A stretch of 7,039 nucleotides of DNA. Source: Candidatus Woesearchaeota archaeon. Lineage in GTDB: Archaea; Nanobdellota; Nanobdellia; Woesearchaeales; GW2011-AR4. Position numbers and translations under genes: made by a program. Under the pieces are notes generated by a model that saw only the letters and a list, made by a program, of their open reading frames with translations, was not told the origin of the DNA and did not search any database. How positions within the stretch are numbered: position 1 is the stretch's first letter; every line of letters begins with the position of its first letter. The stretch lies in contig JACPMP010000080.1 in NCBI GenBank assembly GCA_016185915.1, positions 1 through 7,039 on the forward strand, read 5' to 3'. Shown in pieces: positions 1 through 5,293 of this stretch.

Positions 1-194
1 CAATAAAAATAAAATTAAATCAATAAATAAAACATCAATAAAAACAATTTTTGAGGATTTTGAAAGGGTTAATGGAAAAAATCGTTTAATGCGTTGTGTA
101 TGAAACAAAAATAATAATAAAATAAATCGAGTTTGCATTAATAAAAACATTAAAAACAAATTAATGAAAAATCAATAAAAACAATCAAAATTCA
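1..194. other. A-rich intergenic leader, no convincing gene
   Basis: This stretch is extremely AT-rich, with A strongly favoured over T on the plus strand. It contains variants of an AATAAAAAC word, and a 15-nt exact repeat, ATCAATAAAAACAAT, at 34-48 and 171-185. An in-frame TGA at 165-167 closes the frame of the following gene, so that protein does not extend leftward. The central part (about 51-110) is less biased but encodes nothing recognisable on either strand. The promoter of the NFACT-R gene must lie here, but no clear TATA box could be assigned. Confidence 0.5.
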
Positions 195-980
195 ATGACG
201 AGACTTATACTGAACTTGACAAAAAGCATCGATGAGAACGCTGCCGTTTATTTTGAAAAAGCCAAGAAAATAAAGAGGAAAATAGAAGGCGCAGAGAAAG
301 CATTAAAGGAAAATCTAAAAAATTTGCAGGAATTAGAAGCGAAAAAGGAAAAAATAATTTTGGAAAAGTCCAAACAAGATGAATTAAAAGAAAGGAAGCA
401 TGAATGGTATGAGAAATTCAGGTGGTTTATAAGTTCGGAAGGGTTTTTGGTTATAGGCGGCAGAGATGCTACTTCTAACGAAATTGTGATTAAAAAGCAT
501 ACCGAGCCAGATGATTTGGTGTTTCATACAGATATGGCTGGCTCTCCATTTTTTGTTGTGAAAAATGAAGGCAAGCAAATAGGAGAAAAAACAAAAGAAG
601 AGGTAGCGGATGCAACCTGTACATTTAGCAAAGCGTGGAAACTTGGGTTGCAAACAAGCTCTGTTTTTTACGTCAATCCAGAGCAAGTCAGCAAAAAGAC
701 AAAAGCTGGAGAGTATATGGGAAAAGGAGCTTTTATGATTTATGGCAAAACAAACTACATCAACAACAAAATTAACTTGGCTGTCGGAATAACAAAAGCT
801 CGGCAAATTATGTCTGGACCAATTGATTCTGTCAAAGCAAATTGCGAGAAATATGTTATTTTAGAGCAAGGCAATGAAAAAACAAGTGCGGTTGCAAAAC
901 ACATACAGCATAAAATTGGTGGCACTATTGATGAGATAATAAGAGCTTTGCCGAGTGGCGGGTGCAGGGTTAAGAAGTAA
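195..980 (+). CDS. Stand-alone NFACT-R (DUF814) protein with N-terminal coiled coil, RqcH/NEMF C-terminal half
   Basis: The 261-aa protein matches the coiled-coil and RNA-binding (NFACT-R) portion of the RqcH/NEMF/Tae2 family, which binds the large ribosomal subunit and tRNA during rescue of stalled ribosomes. Residues about 5-35 carry the family hinge (ENAAVYFEKAKKIKRK). A Lys/Glu-rich coiled coil runs to about 70. The NFACT-R core begins at WYEKFRWFISSEGF (71-84), followed by GGRD (88-91), NE (95-96), VFHTDMAGSP (109-118), YVNPEQVSKKTKAG (159-172), KGAFMIYGK (177-185) and a C-terminal LPSGGCRV (252-259). Full-length archaeal RqcH is roughly 600-700 aa and has an N-terminal NFACT-N domain that is absent here. 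ATG 195 is the only ATG after the in-frame TGA at 165-167. Family assignment is firm. Whether the protein works alone or with a separately encoded NFACT-N partner cannot be seen; no such partner is in this window. Confidence 0.88.
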   Translation: MTRLILNLTKSIDENAAVYFEKAKKIKRKIEGAEKALKENLKNLQELEAKKEKIILEKSKQDELKERKHEWYEKFRWFISSEGFLVIGGRDATSNEIVIKKHTEPDDLVFHTDMAGSPFFVVKNEGKQIGEKTKEEVADATCTFSKAWKLGLQTSSVFYVNPEQVSKKTKAGEYMGKGAFMIYGKTNYINNKINLAVGITKARQIMSGPIDSVKANCEKYVILEQGNEKTSAVAKHIQHKIGGTIDEIIRALPSGGCRVKK

Positions 981-992
981 CAAAAATTTAAC

Positions 993-1001
993 ATTAAATA
1001 A
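993..1001 (+). promoter_or_regulatory. Possible TATA element for the YkgJ-family gene
   Basis: The 45-nt gap before the YkgJ-family ATG contains ATTAAATAA centred near 997, about 28 nt upstream of ATG 1026. This spacing suits an archaeal TATA box with a leaderless transcript. The element is weak because the whole gap is A-rich. The upstream region of the NFACT-R gene shows a related ACATTAAA word farther from its start. Confidence 0.3.
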
Positions 1002-1025
1002 AAACACAATAAAAATTAATTCAAA

Positions 1026-1835
1026 ATGCTAATAAAAATCCAATCCGAAACTCCAAAATTTAAATGCAATGCATGCGGCAGTTGCTGTAGCCATATACGA
1101 GGAATTGTTCCAAAAGAGGACAGAGAATTCCTTAAGCAAAATGTTTTTGGAAAAATGCCTGTGGTTCAGCTTGTTCCGGTTGAGCAAATGACATTTCCAT
1201 TATGGGACTGGGAGGCAAAAAGGTTTAAGGAATGGCAGCATGAAGTTAATGTCGATGCAAAAATAAAGCCATTAAGGGCAATTATGGACTTAAACTCGAA
1301 CAAAGCAATAATTTTGACATATTTTATGGACAGCAAAACAGATGCGTGCCCTCTTTTAAAGGACAGCAAATGCTCCATCTACCATACAAAGAGGGCTTAT
1401 GTGTGCAGGTTGTTTCCTTTCAACAGAGGACCTTTCCTCAATCAGGATGGAATGCATTTGAAGGAGGGAATGTTTGGAGACTGTGGAGCAATGGAGCATA
1501 TCCTGCCTCAAGTGCCGGACGACTTCAATAAGATGGTAAAATTTTTAAATGAGGCATTTCCTGATGATTCTTTCCTAAATGCTGTGCAAAATGATATTGT
1601 CATAGAATGGATGAACAAAACAATCATAGATTTAATGAGGAAAAGAATTATAAAGCCTGCGATGAACTACCCGTATAATTTTTTGTTAGAAAGAATAACA
1701 AATGCTAGAACAATTGACTTTACAGATTTTTTGGTTCAAGTTGGATGCTTAACTGAAAAAGAAAAGGAAGGTTTAATAAGCAGATTTGATGATAATGTTG
1801 ATGCAAAGGAAAAATTAAAACAATTTGAATTATAA
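1026..1835 (+). CDS. YkgJ-family cysteine cluster (putative Fe/Zn-chelating) protein
   Basis: The 269-aa protein has the eight-cysteine signature of the YkgJ family (zinc/iron-chelating domain, function unknown). CxxCGxCC lies at residues 14-21 (C14, C17, C20, C21). It is followed by CPLLKDSKCSIYHTKRAYVC at 108-127 (C108, C116, C127), LFPF (129-132) and a final C153 in GDCGA. The usual IYxxRPxxCRxFPF block is present with small changes (YHTKRAYVCRLFPF). The protein extends about 110 residues past the last cluster cysteine as a charged, probably helical tail with a single Cys (C241). No signal peptide or membrane segment is visible, so it is presumably cytosolic. The gene starts 45 nt after the NFACT-R gene on the same strand and may be cotranscribed with it or have its own leaderless promoter. 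The domain call is secure; the metal, substrate and role are not known from sequence. Confidence 0.85.
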   Translation: MLIKIQSETPKFKCNACGSCCSHIRGIVPKEDREFLKQNVFGKMPVVQLVPVEQMTFPLWDWEAKRFKEWQHEVNVDAKIKPLRAIMDLNSNKAIILTYFMDSKTDACPLLKDSKCSIYHTKRAYVCRLFPFNRGPFLNQDGMHLKEGMFGDCGAMEHILPQVPDDFNKMVKFLNEAFPDDSFLNAVQNDIVIEWMNKTIIDLMRKRIIKPAMNYPYNFLLERITNARTIDFTDFLVQVGCLTEKEKEGLISRFDDNVDAKEKLKQFEL

Positions 1836-1864
1836 AATTTTTTAAGCTATGCTTAAAAAATTTT
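1834..1864 (+). terminator. Perfect 14-bp stem-loop at the end of the YkgJ-family gene
   Basis: AAAATTTTTTAAGC (1834-1847), loop TAT (1848-1850), and GCTTAAAAAATTTT (1851-1864) form a perfect inverted repeat. Its left arm begins inside the TAA stop codon (1833-1835). The tip is GC-containing and the rest A/T. It is the first of three consecutive hairpins before the next gene. A role in 3'-end formation or in RNA processing is inferred from position. Confidence 0.55.
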
Positions 1865-1885
1865 CAGATATTTTACATCTGGAAA
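1861..1885 (+). other. Second intergenic hairpin
   Basis: CAGAT (1865-1869) pairs with ATCTG (1877-1881) across a 7-nt loop. The stem can be extended by a T-G wobble and three T-A pairs (1861-1863 with 1883-1885). Its outer T tract (1861-1864) is also used by the right arm of the first hairpin and its outer A tract overlaps the left arm of the third, so the three structures could compete. Confidence 0.35.
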
Positions 1886-1914
1886 AAAACTTCAGCTTTG
1901 CTGAAATTTTTTTT
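1883..1914 (+). terminator. Terminator-like hairpin with T tract just before the epimerase gene
   Basis: The core TTCAGC-TTT-GCTGAA (1891-1905) is perfect. Flanking A7 (1883-1889) and T8 (1907-1914) tracts extend the stem past one C-A mismatch, and the T tract also looks like an intrinsic terminator tail. It ends only 10 nt before ATG 1925, which leaves no obvious room for a separate downstream promoter. It could therefore be an attenuator or processing element inside a longer transcript, or simply terminate the YkgJ-family mRNA. Confidence 0.5.
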
Positions 1915-1924
1915 CAATGTCACT

Positions 1925-2518
1925 ATGATTTCATCACAGGATATGAGAATTTTAGAAGCCAAAAGCAGCATTCCCAGATTTATTTTGATGGAGAATGCCG
2001 GCAAGGCTGTCTATCAAGTCATAAGGCAGGAATTTGACTTGAAGAATAAAAAAATTCTTGTTGTTTGCTACCATGGGAATAATGGCGGCGATGGTTTCGT
2101 AACTGCGCGATATTTAAGTGATGAGGCTGAAACTGACGTCTTATTCATAGGCGATGAAAATAAACTAAAAAAAGAAGCGATGATAAACTTTAAAAAAATT
2201 GAGCATAATGAAAAAATACAATTTCTTATTGATGATGAAGTAGATTTTGATGCATATGACATAATTATCGATGCAATTTTAGGCATTGGAATACAAGGCG
2301 GATTAAACAGAGAGATTTCTGCTATAATTGACGATATGAATAATTCAAAGGCATACAAAGTTTCTGTTGACATTCCAACAGGCTTAGACCCCGACACAGG
2401 AAATATAGTTGATAAATGTGTTAATGCAGATTTAGTTGTGACATTTCATGACTTGAAAAAAGGGCTTGAAAAATTACAGGATAAGACGGTTGTTGTTGAC
2501 ATCGGGTTGCCAAAGTAA
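1925..2518 (+). CDS. nnrE: NAD(P)H-hydrate epimerase (YjeF_N domain)
   Basis: This enzyme interconverts the R and S epimers of damaged NAD(P)H hydrate so that the dehydratase can repair both. The 197-aa protein is a complete YjeF N-terminal domain. It has the opening MISSQDMRILE, ILMENAGKAV (20-29), the glycine-rich HGNNGGDGFVTARYL (50-64), DAILGIGIQGG (116-126), VSVDIPTGLDPDTG (146-159), ADLVVTFHDLKKGL near 180, and the terminal VVVDIGLPK. The start at ATG 1925 is preferred over an in-frame TTG at 1898, because the family begins at about this point and the extra nine codons lie in the hairpin and T tract. The stop at 2518 is followed after one base by the dehydratase ATG, so the two are almost certainly cotranslated. 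Most archaea and bacteria fuse these domains; here they are separate genes. The loop CYHGNNGG differs slightly from the common GxGNNGG. Confidence 0.9.
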   Translation: MISSQDMRILEAKSSIPRFILMENAGKAVYQVIRQEFDLKNKKILVVCYHGNNGGDGFVTARYLSDEAETDVLFIGDENKLKKEAMINFKKIEHNEKIQFLIDDEVDFDAYDIIIDAILGIGIQGGLNREISAIIDDMNNSKAYKVSVDIPTGLDPDTGNIVDKCVNADLVVTFHDLKKGLEKLQDKTVVVDIGLPK

Positions 2519-2519
2519 A

Positions 2520-3410
2520 ATGCACTTCATTACAAAATCCCAAATAAAGCTTCCAAAAAGACGGAAAGACAGCCATAAAGGCGACAATGGCTTAGTTCTT
2601 GTTGTTGGCGGCTCTAAGGATTTTGTTGGCGCTGTCGCTTTAGCTGGATTGGCGGCATTGAGAAGCGGCACAGATTTAGTCAAGATTATTGCACCTGAAA
2701 AAGTGGCATGGGCTATAAATGCTTATTCTCCTGATTTGGTAACAATGAAACTAAAAGGAGATTATTTCAAGTCAAGTCATTTTAACATTATAAAAAATTT
2801 AATGGACAAATTTGACGTTTTATTAATTGGAAATGGAATTGGCTTGGGCAATGATACAAAAAAATTCTGCAAAAAAACAGTAAAAAGTATAAAAAAACTA
2901 AAAGTTATTGATGCTGATGCTGTTAAATCAATTTCAATGGATGATGCTGAAAACTCGATAATTACGCCACATTCAAAGGAATTGGAATATTTTTTATACA
3001 ATTCGCACATTAATAAATCGTCCATTAAAAACATCAATAACGAAAAAAATATTATTAAAAAATCTCAATTTATCAAAAAAGCGACTCAAGAATTCTTAGA
3101 TAAGAATAATATAATTCTATTGAAAGGCAGAATTGATGTTATCATTTCAAAAGATAAAATTTTTTATAACAAAACTGGAAATGCTGGCATGACAAAAGGC
3201 GGCACAGGAGATGTTTTAGCAGGATTGTGCGCTGGTTTTCTTGCACAAAGCAAGGATTTGCTGCAAAGCGCAATCAATGCAGCATATTTTAACGGATTGG
3301 TTGGCGACATTTTAATGAAGAAGAAAAAAGGGTTTACTTATTTGGCGAGTGATATGGTTGGAGAGATTAAGAGAATAAGATTTAATAATCAAAGATTATC
3401 TCAAATTTAA
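2520..3410 (+). CDS. nnrD: NAD(P)H-hydrate dehydratase (YjeF_C, ribokinase-like)
   Basis: This enzyme dehydrates S-NAD(P)HX back to NAD(P)H at the expense of ADP (ADP-dependent in most prokaryotes; ATP in eukaryotes). The 296-aa protein shows the family order: PKRRKDSHKGDNG (12-24), the Gly-rich VLVVGGSKDFVGA starting at about 26, LLIGNGIGLG, KVIDADAV, IITPHSKELE, LKGRIDVI, and the signature GMTKGGTGDVLAG with the conserved Asp at 231 in GGTGD (227-231). ATG 2520 lies one base after the epimerase stop and leaves a typical short lead into the SHKGD block. A farther upstream start (2466) would only read epimerase codons out of frame. The gene's last 15 bp overlap the convergent gene at 3396-3953. 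The separate epimerase and dehydratase frames differ (not a simple in-frame stop), so the split is either natural or the outcome of an old frameshift. Confidence 0.9.
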   Translation: MHFITKSQIKLPKRRKDSHKGDNGLVLVVGGSKDFVGAVALAGLAALRSGTDLVKIIAPEKVAWAINAYSPDLVTMKLKGDYFKSSHFNIIKNLMDKFDVLLIGNGIGLGNDTKKFCKKTVKSIKKLKVIDADAVKSISMDDAENSIITPHSKELEYFLYNSHINKSSIKNINNEKNIIKKSQFIKKATQEFLDKNNIILLKGRIDVIISKDKIFYNKTGNAGMTKGGTGDVLAGLCAGFLAQSKDLLQSAINAAYFNGLVGDILMKKKKGFTYLASDMVGEIKRIRFNNQRLSQI

Positions 3411-3953
3411 TTGGTACTCCGTTCCTATTTCATAAGGTTGCATAATTTCTCTATCACATAGGCGATCTATAAATTGTATTATGCCTTGAGTTGGACTTAT
3501 TCTTACTCTTACTGGTCTATTCAACTCTGCCCCTAATAGAGAATATCTTTCATGCATCAAAAAATTTCTCGCAATTGCTAAATCTGTGTGATTAAGCCTC
3601 GTTCCACTAGCCATGTAAACTCCTAATCTTGGTTGTCCTTCTCCTATTCTCTTTAATTCATGTTCATATGTATTTAATATATCTCGTAAAGAGATAGGTG
3701 TATCACCATCTTTAGGGTTATTATAAAACTCACCAGTCATTGCTTCCTGCATAACGAATGCAGGTATTGGAAGCAGACCTAAAACTGCTGGAGGGCTATG
3801 TATCACTAAATATGGCGCTTGTTTGTCATCTATCTTATGAGCAAAAATAGCAGTACAAAATTCTAAGTGCAACTCTGTATCTGACTCTAAAGATCTTGGT
3901 ACAATAACCCAATCTCTTTCACGTAATTCCTTAACCACAGTCGCAATAGACAT
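3396..3953 (-). CDS. Unrecognised 185-aa protein, arginine-rich and lysine-poor
   Basis: I do not recognise this protein. It starts MSIATVVKELRERDWVIVPR and has no signal peptide, no long membrane segment and only two cysteines. A hydrophobic, proline-rich stretch lies near residues 47-68 (LVIHSPPAVLGLLPIPAFVM). The central part (about 88-140) looks helical with several charged residues. By hand count it has about 5 Lys against 15 Arg, the opposite of its Lys-rich neighbours, which may point to a different origin. The stop codon lies inside the last codons of the dehydratase gene (15-bp convergent overlap), and the ATG is 32 nt downstream of the DUF4346-like gene on the same strand, so the two may form a small operon. 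It has a good uninterrupted frame and plausible globular composition, so it is likely a real gene. Confidence 0.65.
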   Translation of the reverse strand: MSIATVVKELRERDWVIVPRSLESDTELHLEFCTAIFAHKIDDKQAPYLVIHSPPAVLGLLPIPAFVMQEAMTGEFYNNPKDGDTPISLRDILNTYEHELKRIGEGQPRLGVYMASGTRLNHTDLAIARNFLMHERYSLLGAELNRPVRVRISPTQGIIQFIDRLCDREIMQPYEIGTEYQLNLR

Positions 3954-3975
3954 TTTATTGAAGAAAATTAATTTA

Positions 3976-3984
3976 TGTTTTAAA
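3976..3984 (-). promoter_or_regulatory. Weak TATA-like element upstream of the 185-aa gene
   Basis: On the minus strand, TTTTAAAAC lies about 27 nt upstream of the ATG at 3953, where an archaeal TATA box would sit for a leaderless transcript. It lies in the 32-nt spacer after the DUF4346-like stop. Cotranscription from the upstream promoter is equally possible. Confidence 0.25.
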
Positions 3985-3985
3985 A

Positions 3986-4345
3986 CTACTCCTGCACATA
4001 CTCAGTTCCAATAGACAAGCAAATCTCCGCTTTCTTCAATTCTTTGCCGAGATATGCAGCGTGGTCTAATCTTTTGAACCAGTTCTTATTGTTTTTCTCG
4101 CTGTAGTCAAAAATAGCCGTGTACAAATCTTGTGCTCTTCTGCCTCTGAATTCTTTTAATATAACGTGATTGTAGTCGCATACACCAACTCCAATATCAC
4201 CTCTGTCCCAGTGCACCTTAATTAAAACATAACAGCCCTCATCAGTCTTGAAGTCCTTGTAGTCATCCCATTTTTTAACTTGTATGACTTCAAAATCTTC
4301 TGCTGTTTTCTTGTCCTTTACCCAAGCTGGTCTTTCAATTGGCAT
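3986..4345 (-). CDS. Small DUF4346-like protein
   Basis: The 119-aa protein resembles the DUF4346 domain, which in methanogens occurs at the C-terminus of dihydropteroate synthase-related proteins and also occurs alone. The matching parts as I recall the family are the strand-rich middle (GCYVLIKVHW, then IGVGVCDYNHVILKEF), the RAQDLYTAIFDY helix, and above all the C-terminal LDHAAYLGKELKKAEICL followed by GTEYVQE. The reaction is unknown. There is no signal peptide or membrane segment; it is probably a cytosolic single-domain protein. A TATA-like element centred about 26 nt upstream of the ATG suggests a leaderless mRNA, with the 185-aa gene next in line. The family call rests on memory of the HAAYLGxELxKAE signature rather than a search. 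Confidence 0.7.
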   Translation of the reverse strand: MPIERPAWVKDKKTAEDFEVIQVKKWDDYKDFKTDEGCYVLIKVHWDRGDIGVGVCDYNHVILKEFRGRRAQDLYTAIFDYSEKNNKNWFKRLDHAAYLGKELKKAEICLSIGTEYVQE

Positions 4346-4366
4346 ATTAAGAGTGAATTATTGTTG

Positions 4367-4377
4367 ATTTATAATTA
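4367..4377 (-). promoter_or_regulatory. TATA box of the DUF4346-like gene
   Basis: Read on the minus strand, this is TAATTATAAAT, centred about 26 nt upstream of the ATG at 4345. This fits the standard archaeal TATA-to-start distance for leaderless transcripts. The element is nearly symmetric (TTTATAATT on the plus strand), so it could also serve a rightward transcript into 4423-4636. Confidence 0.5.
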
Positions 4378-4422
4378 TTTTGGTTTATTCTTATTTTTTG
4401 TTTAATTTGAGAGAAGAATTCA

Positions 4423-4636
4423 ATGAAAAAATTTAAAATTTTTTTCAAGCATGCAAAATACTTCATATTTTTCATACAACAAAGAAATAGAAAAGAATCT
4501 GAAATTCATGACAAAAGCAGCCATGGTGTGCAATCTGAAGGCGAGAAAATAATTGCAGACTTTTGAATTTGTGGAAAGAACAGAAACAAAACTCATTTTC
4601 AACACGATTAAAGAAGAGAATTTTGCGTTGGATTAG
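4423..4636 (+). pseudogene. Possible decayed plus-strand gene with one frameshift
   Basis: ATG 4423 opens a 47-codon frame ending at TGA 4564-4566. Its end reads VQSEGEKIIADF, a motif reminiscent of the start of some PDDEXK-type nuclease domains. The stop follows a TTTT run. Dropping one T joins it to a second open frame (EFVERTETKLIFNTIKEENFALD) that ends at TAG 4634-4636, ten bases before the end of the convergent minus-strand gene. The plus strand is purine-rich here like other coding strands of the window. The joined product would be about 70 aa. It may instead be non-coding, or an intact small gene with a sequencing indel. Together with the TATA element to its left this accounts for the 300-nt gap 4346-4645. 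Confidence 0.25.
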
Positions 4637-4645
4637 AACTATCAC

Positions 4646-5293
4646 CTATCTTTTGAAAAAGCCCTTTGATTCGATACGCATTATGATTATTGCAATGATT
4701 ATTGCTGTTGTTATCAAACCCCCTACAAATAGCTGAGAAGGAGTACCAATTCTTTCAGTGAAACGTACTATCCTTCCAGTAATTGATTCAACTTCAGGAG
4801 CTTTCTCTGACTCTTTAATTTTTTCTTTTGAGACACGCTTTATTTGTCTTGTTATTTTTGTCTCATTTGCCGTCGGAATTTCCACTATTTCAATCGGCAG
4901 AGTGTAATTACATTGCCTTGACTCAGCCGGCTTTCCAAATCCATCTGGGATAACCCCAACGGCACTACATACTCTGGTTTGAATGCCTTCAGGAGTACAT
5001 TCCGACCAATCATTACATTCCCATCTGTAAAGTACCAGATCGCCGCCTCCACCACCTCCACCGTCTACAGCTGGTGGCGCAGCAGGAGCTGGACATGCTC
5101 CACAATCAGAACTGCATGAGCTGCAAGATTCGCCAGACTCGCAAACGTCATTGCCGCATTCACTCAAACCATAGATTCCTAAGCCATATAAGCCGCGTCC
5201 ATAGTTTTCAATGGCAAGGGTAATATTAGGGTACATGATTAGAATAATACAAAAAATTACAAATTTCCATCTATAATGATTGCTATTGTACAT
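4646..5293 (-). CDS. Cys-rich, TSP1-like membrane-anchored surface protein
   Basis: The 215-aa protein has an N-terminal signal peptide (hydrophobic KFVIFCIILIMYPNITLA, 10-27). After it come a Gly/Tyr-rich patch (GRGLYGLGIYGL), a tight cysteine knot-like segment with C46, C51, C57, C60, C64 and C67 (CGNDVCESGESC...CSSDCGAC), a Pro/Ala linker and seven glycines (78-84). Next is a thrombospondin type-1-like module with W91, C93, W96, C99, C109 and C128 (NDWSECTPEGIQTRVC). A charged stalk (about 132-187) leads to one transmembrane helix (188-205) and a short basic cytoplasmic tail (ESKGFFKR). The layout is that of a type I cell-surface protein; ligand and function are unknown. Its ATG lies within the last codons of the CARDB gene (11-nt overlap), indicating translational coupling and probably a shared envelope role. 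Confidence 0.75.
   Translation of the reverse strand: MYNSNHYRWKFVIFCIILIMYPNITLAIENYGRGLYGLGIYGLSECGNDVCESGESCSSCSSDCGACPAPAAPPAVDGGGGGGGDLVLYRWECNDWSECTPEGIQTRVCSAVGVIPDGFGKPAESRQCNYTLPIEIVEIPTANETKITRQIKRVSKEKIKESEKAPEVESITGRIVRFTERIGTPSQLFVGGLITTAIIIAIIIMRIESKGFFKR

Noticed and set aside
1..150. Minus-strand open frame from ATG at 150 to the window edge, starting MFLLMQTRFILLLFLF, resembling a signal peptide
   Set aside because: The Phe/Leu-rich reading is what any T-rich strand gives. There is no recognisable domain or ribosome-binding site, and the frame is cut by the window edge.
384..1009. Minus-strand open frames within the NFACT-R gene
   Set aside because: They lie antisense to a well-supported conserved protein, and their translations show no domain.
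1166..1531. Open frames on both strands inside the YkgJ-family gene
   Set aside because: The conserved cysteine motifs are in the plus frame starting at 1026; the others are shadows.
1898..1924. TTG start adding nine residues to the epimerase
   Set aside because: The added codons are the hairpin and its T tract. The family N-terminus matches the ATG at 1925.
1849..2037. Plus-strand frame over the hairpins and the start of the epimerase gene
   Set aside because: It reads the stem-loops and then the epimerase gene out of frame, and there is no family resemblance.
2466..2519. ATG-like upstream extension of the dehydratase into the epimerase gene
   Set aside because: These 18 codons only read conserved epimerase sequence in the wrong frame. 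ATG 2520 is adjacent to the stop and suits the family start.
2068..3037. Three minus-strand frames (2068-2397, 2474-2683, 2777-3037) opposite the two Nnr genes
   Set aside because: They are antisense to strongly conserved enzymes and have no features of their own.
4424..4446. A/T-only near-palindrome as terminator of the surface-protein operon
   Set aside because: The arms are unequal (A6 against T7) and wholly A/T, about 200 nt beyond the stop. This is too weak to call.
4420..4605. Minus-strand 61-aa frame in the 4346-4645 gap
   Set aside because: The purine bias favours the opposite strand, the translation shows no domain, and the start has no promoter or ribosome-binding site.
5040..5065. 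Poly-glycine codon run as a slippage-prone phase-variable tract
   Set aside because: The codons are mixed GGA/GGC/GGT-type triplets and not a homopolymer. Triplet changes would stay in frame, so no on/off switching is expected.
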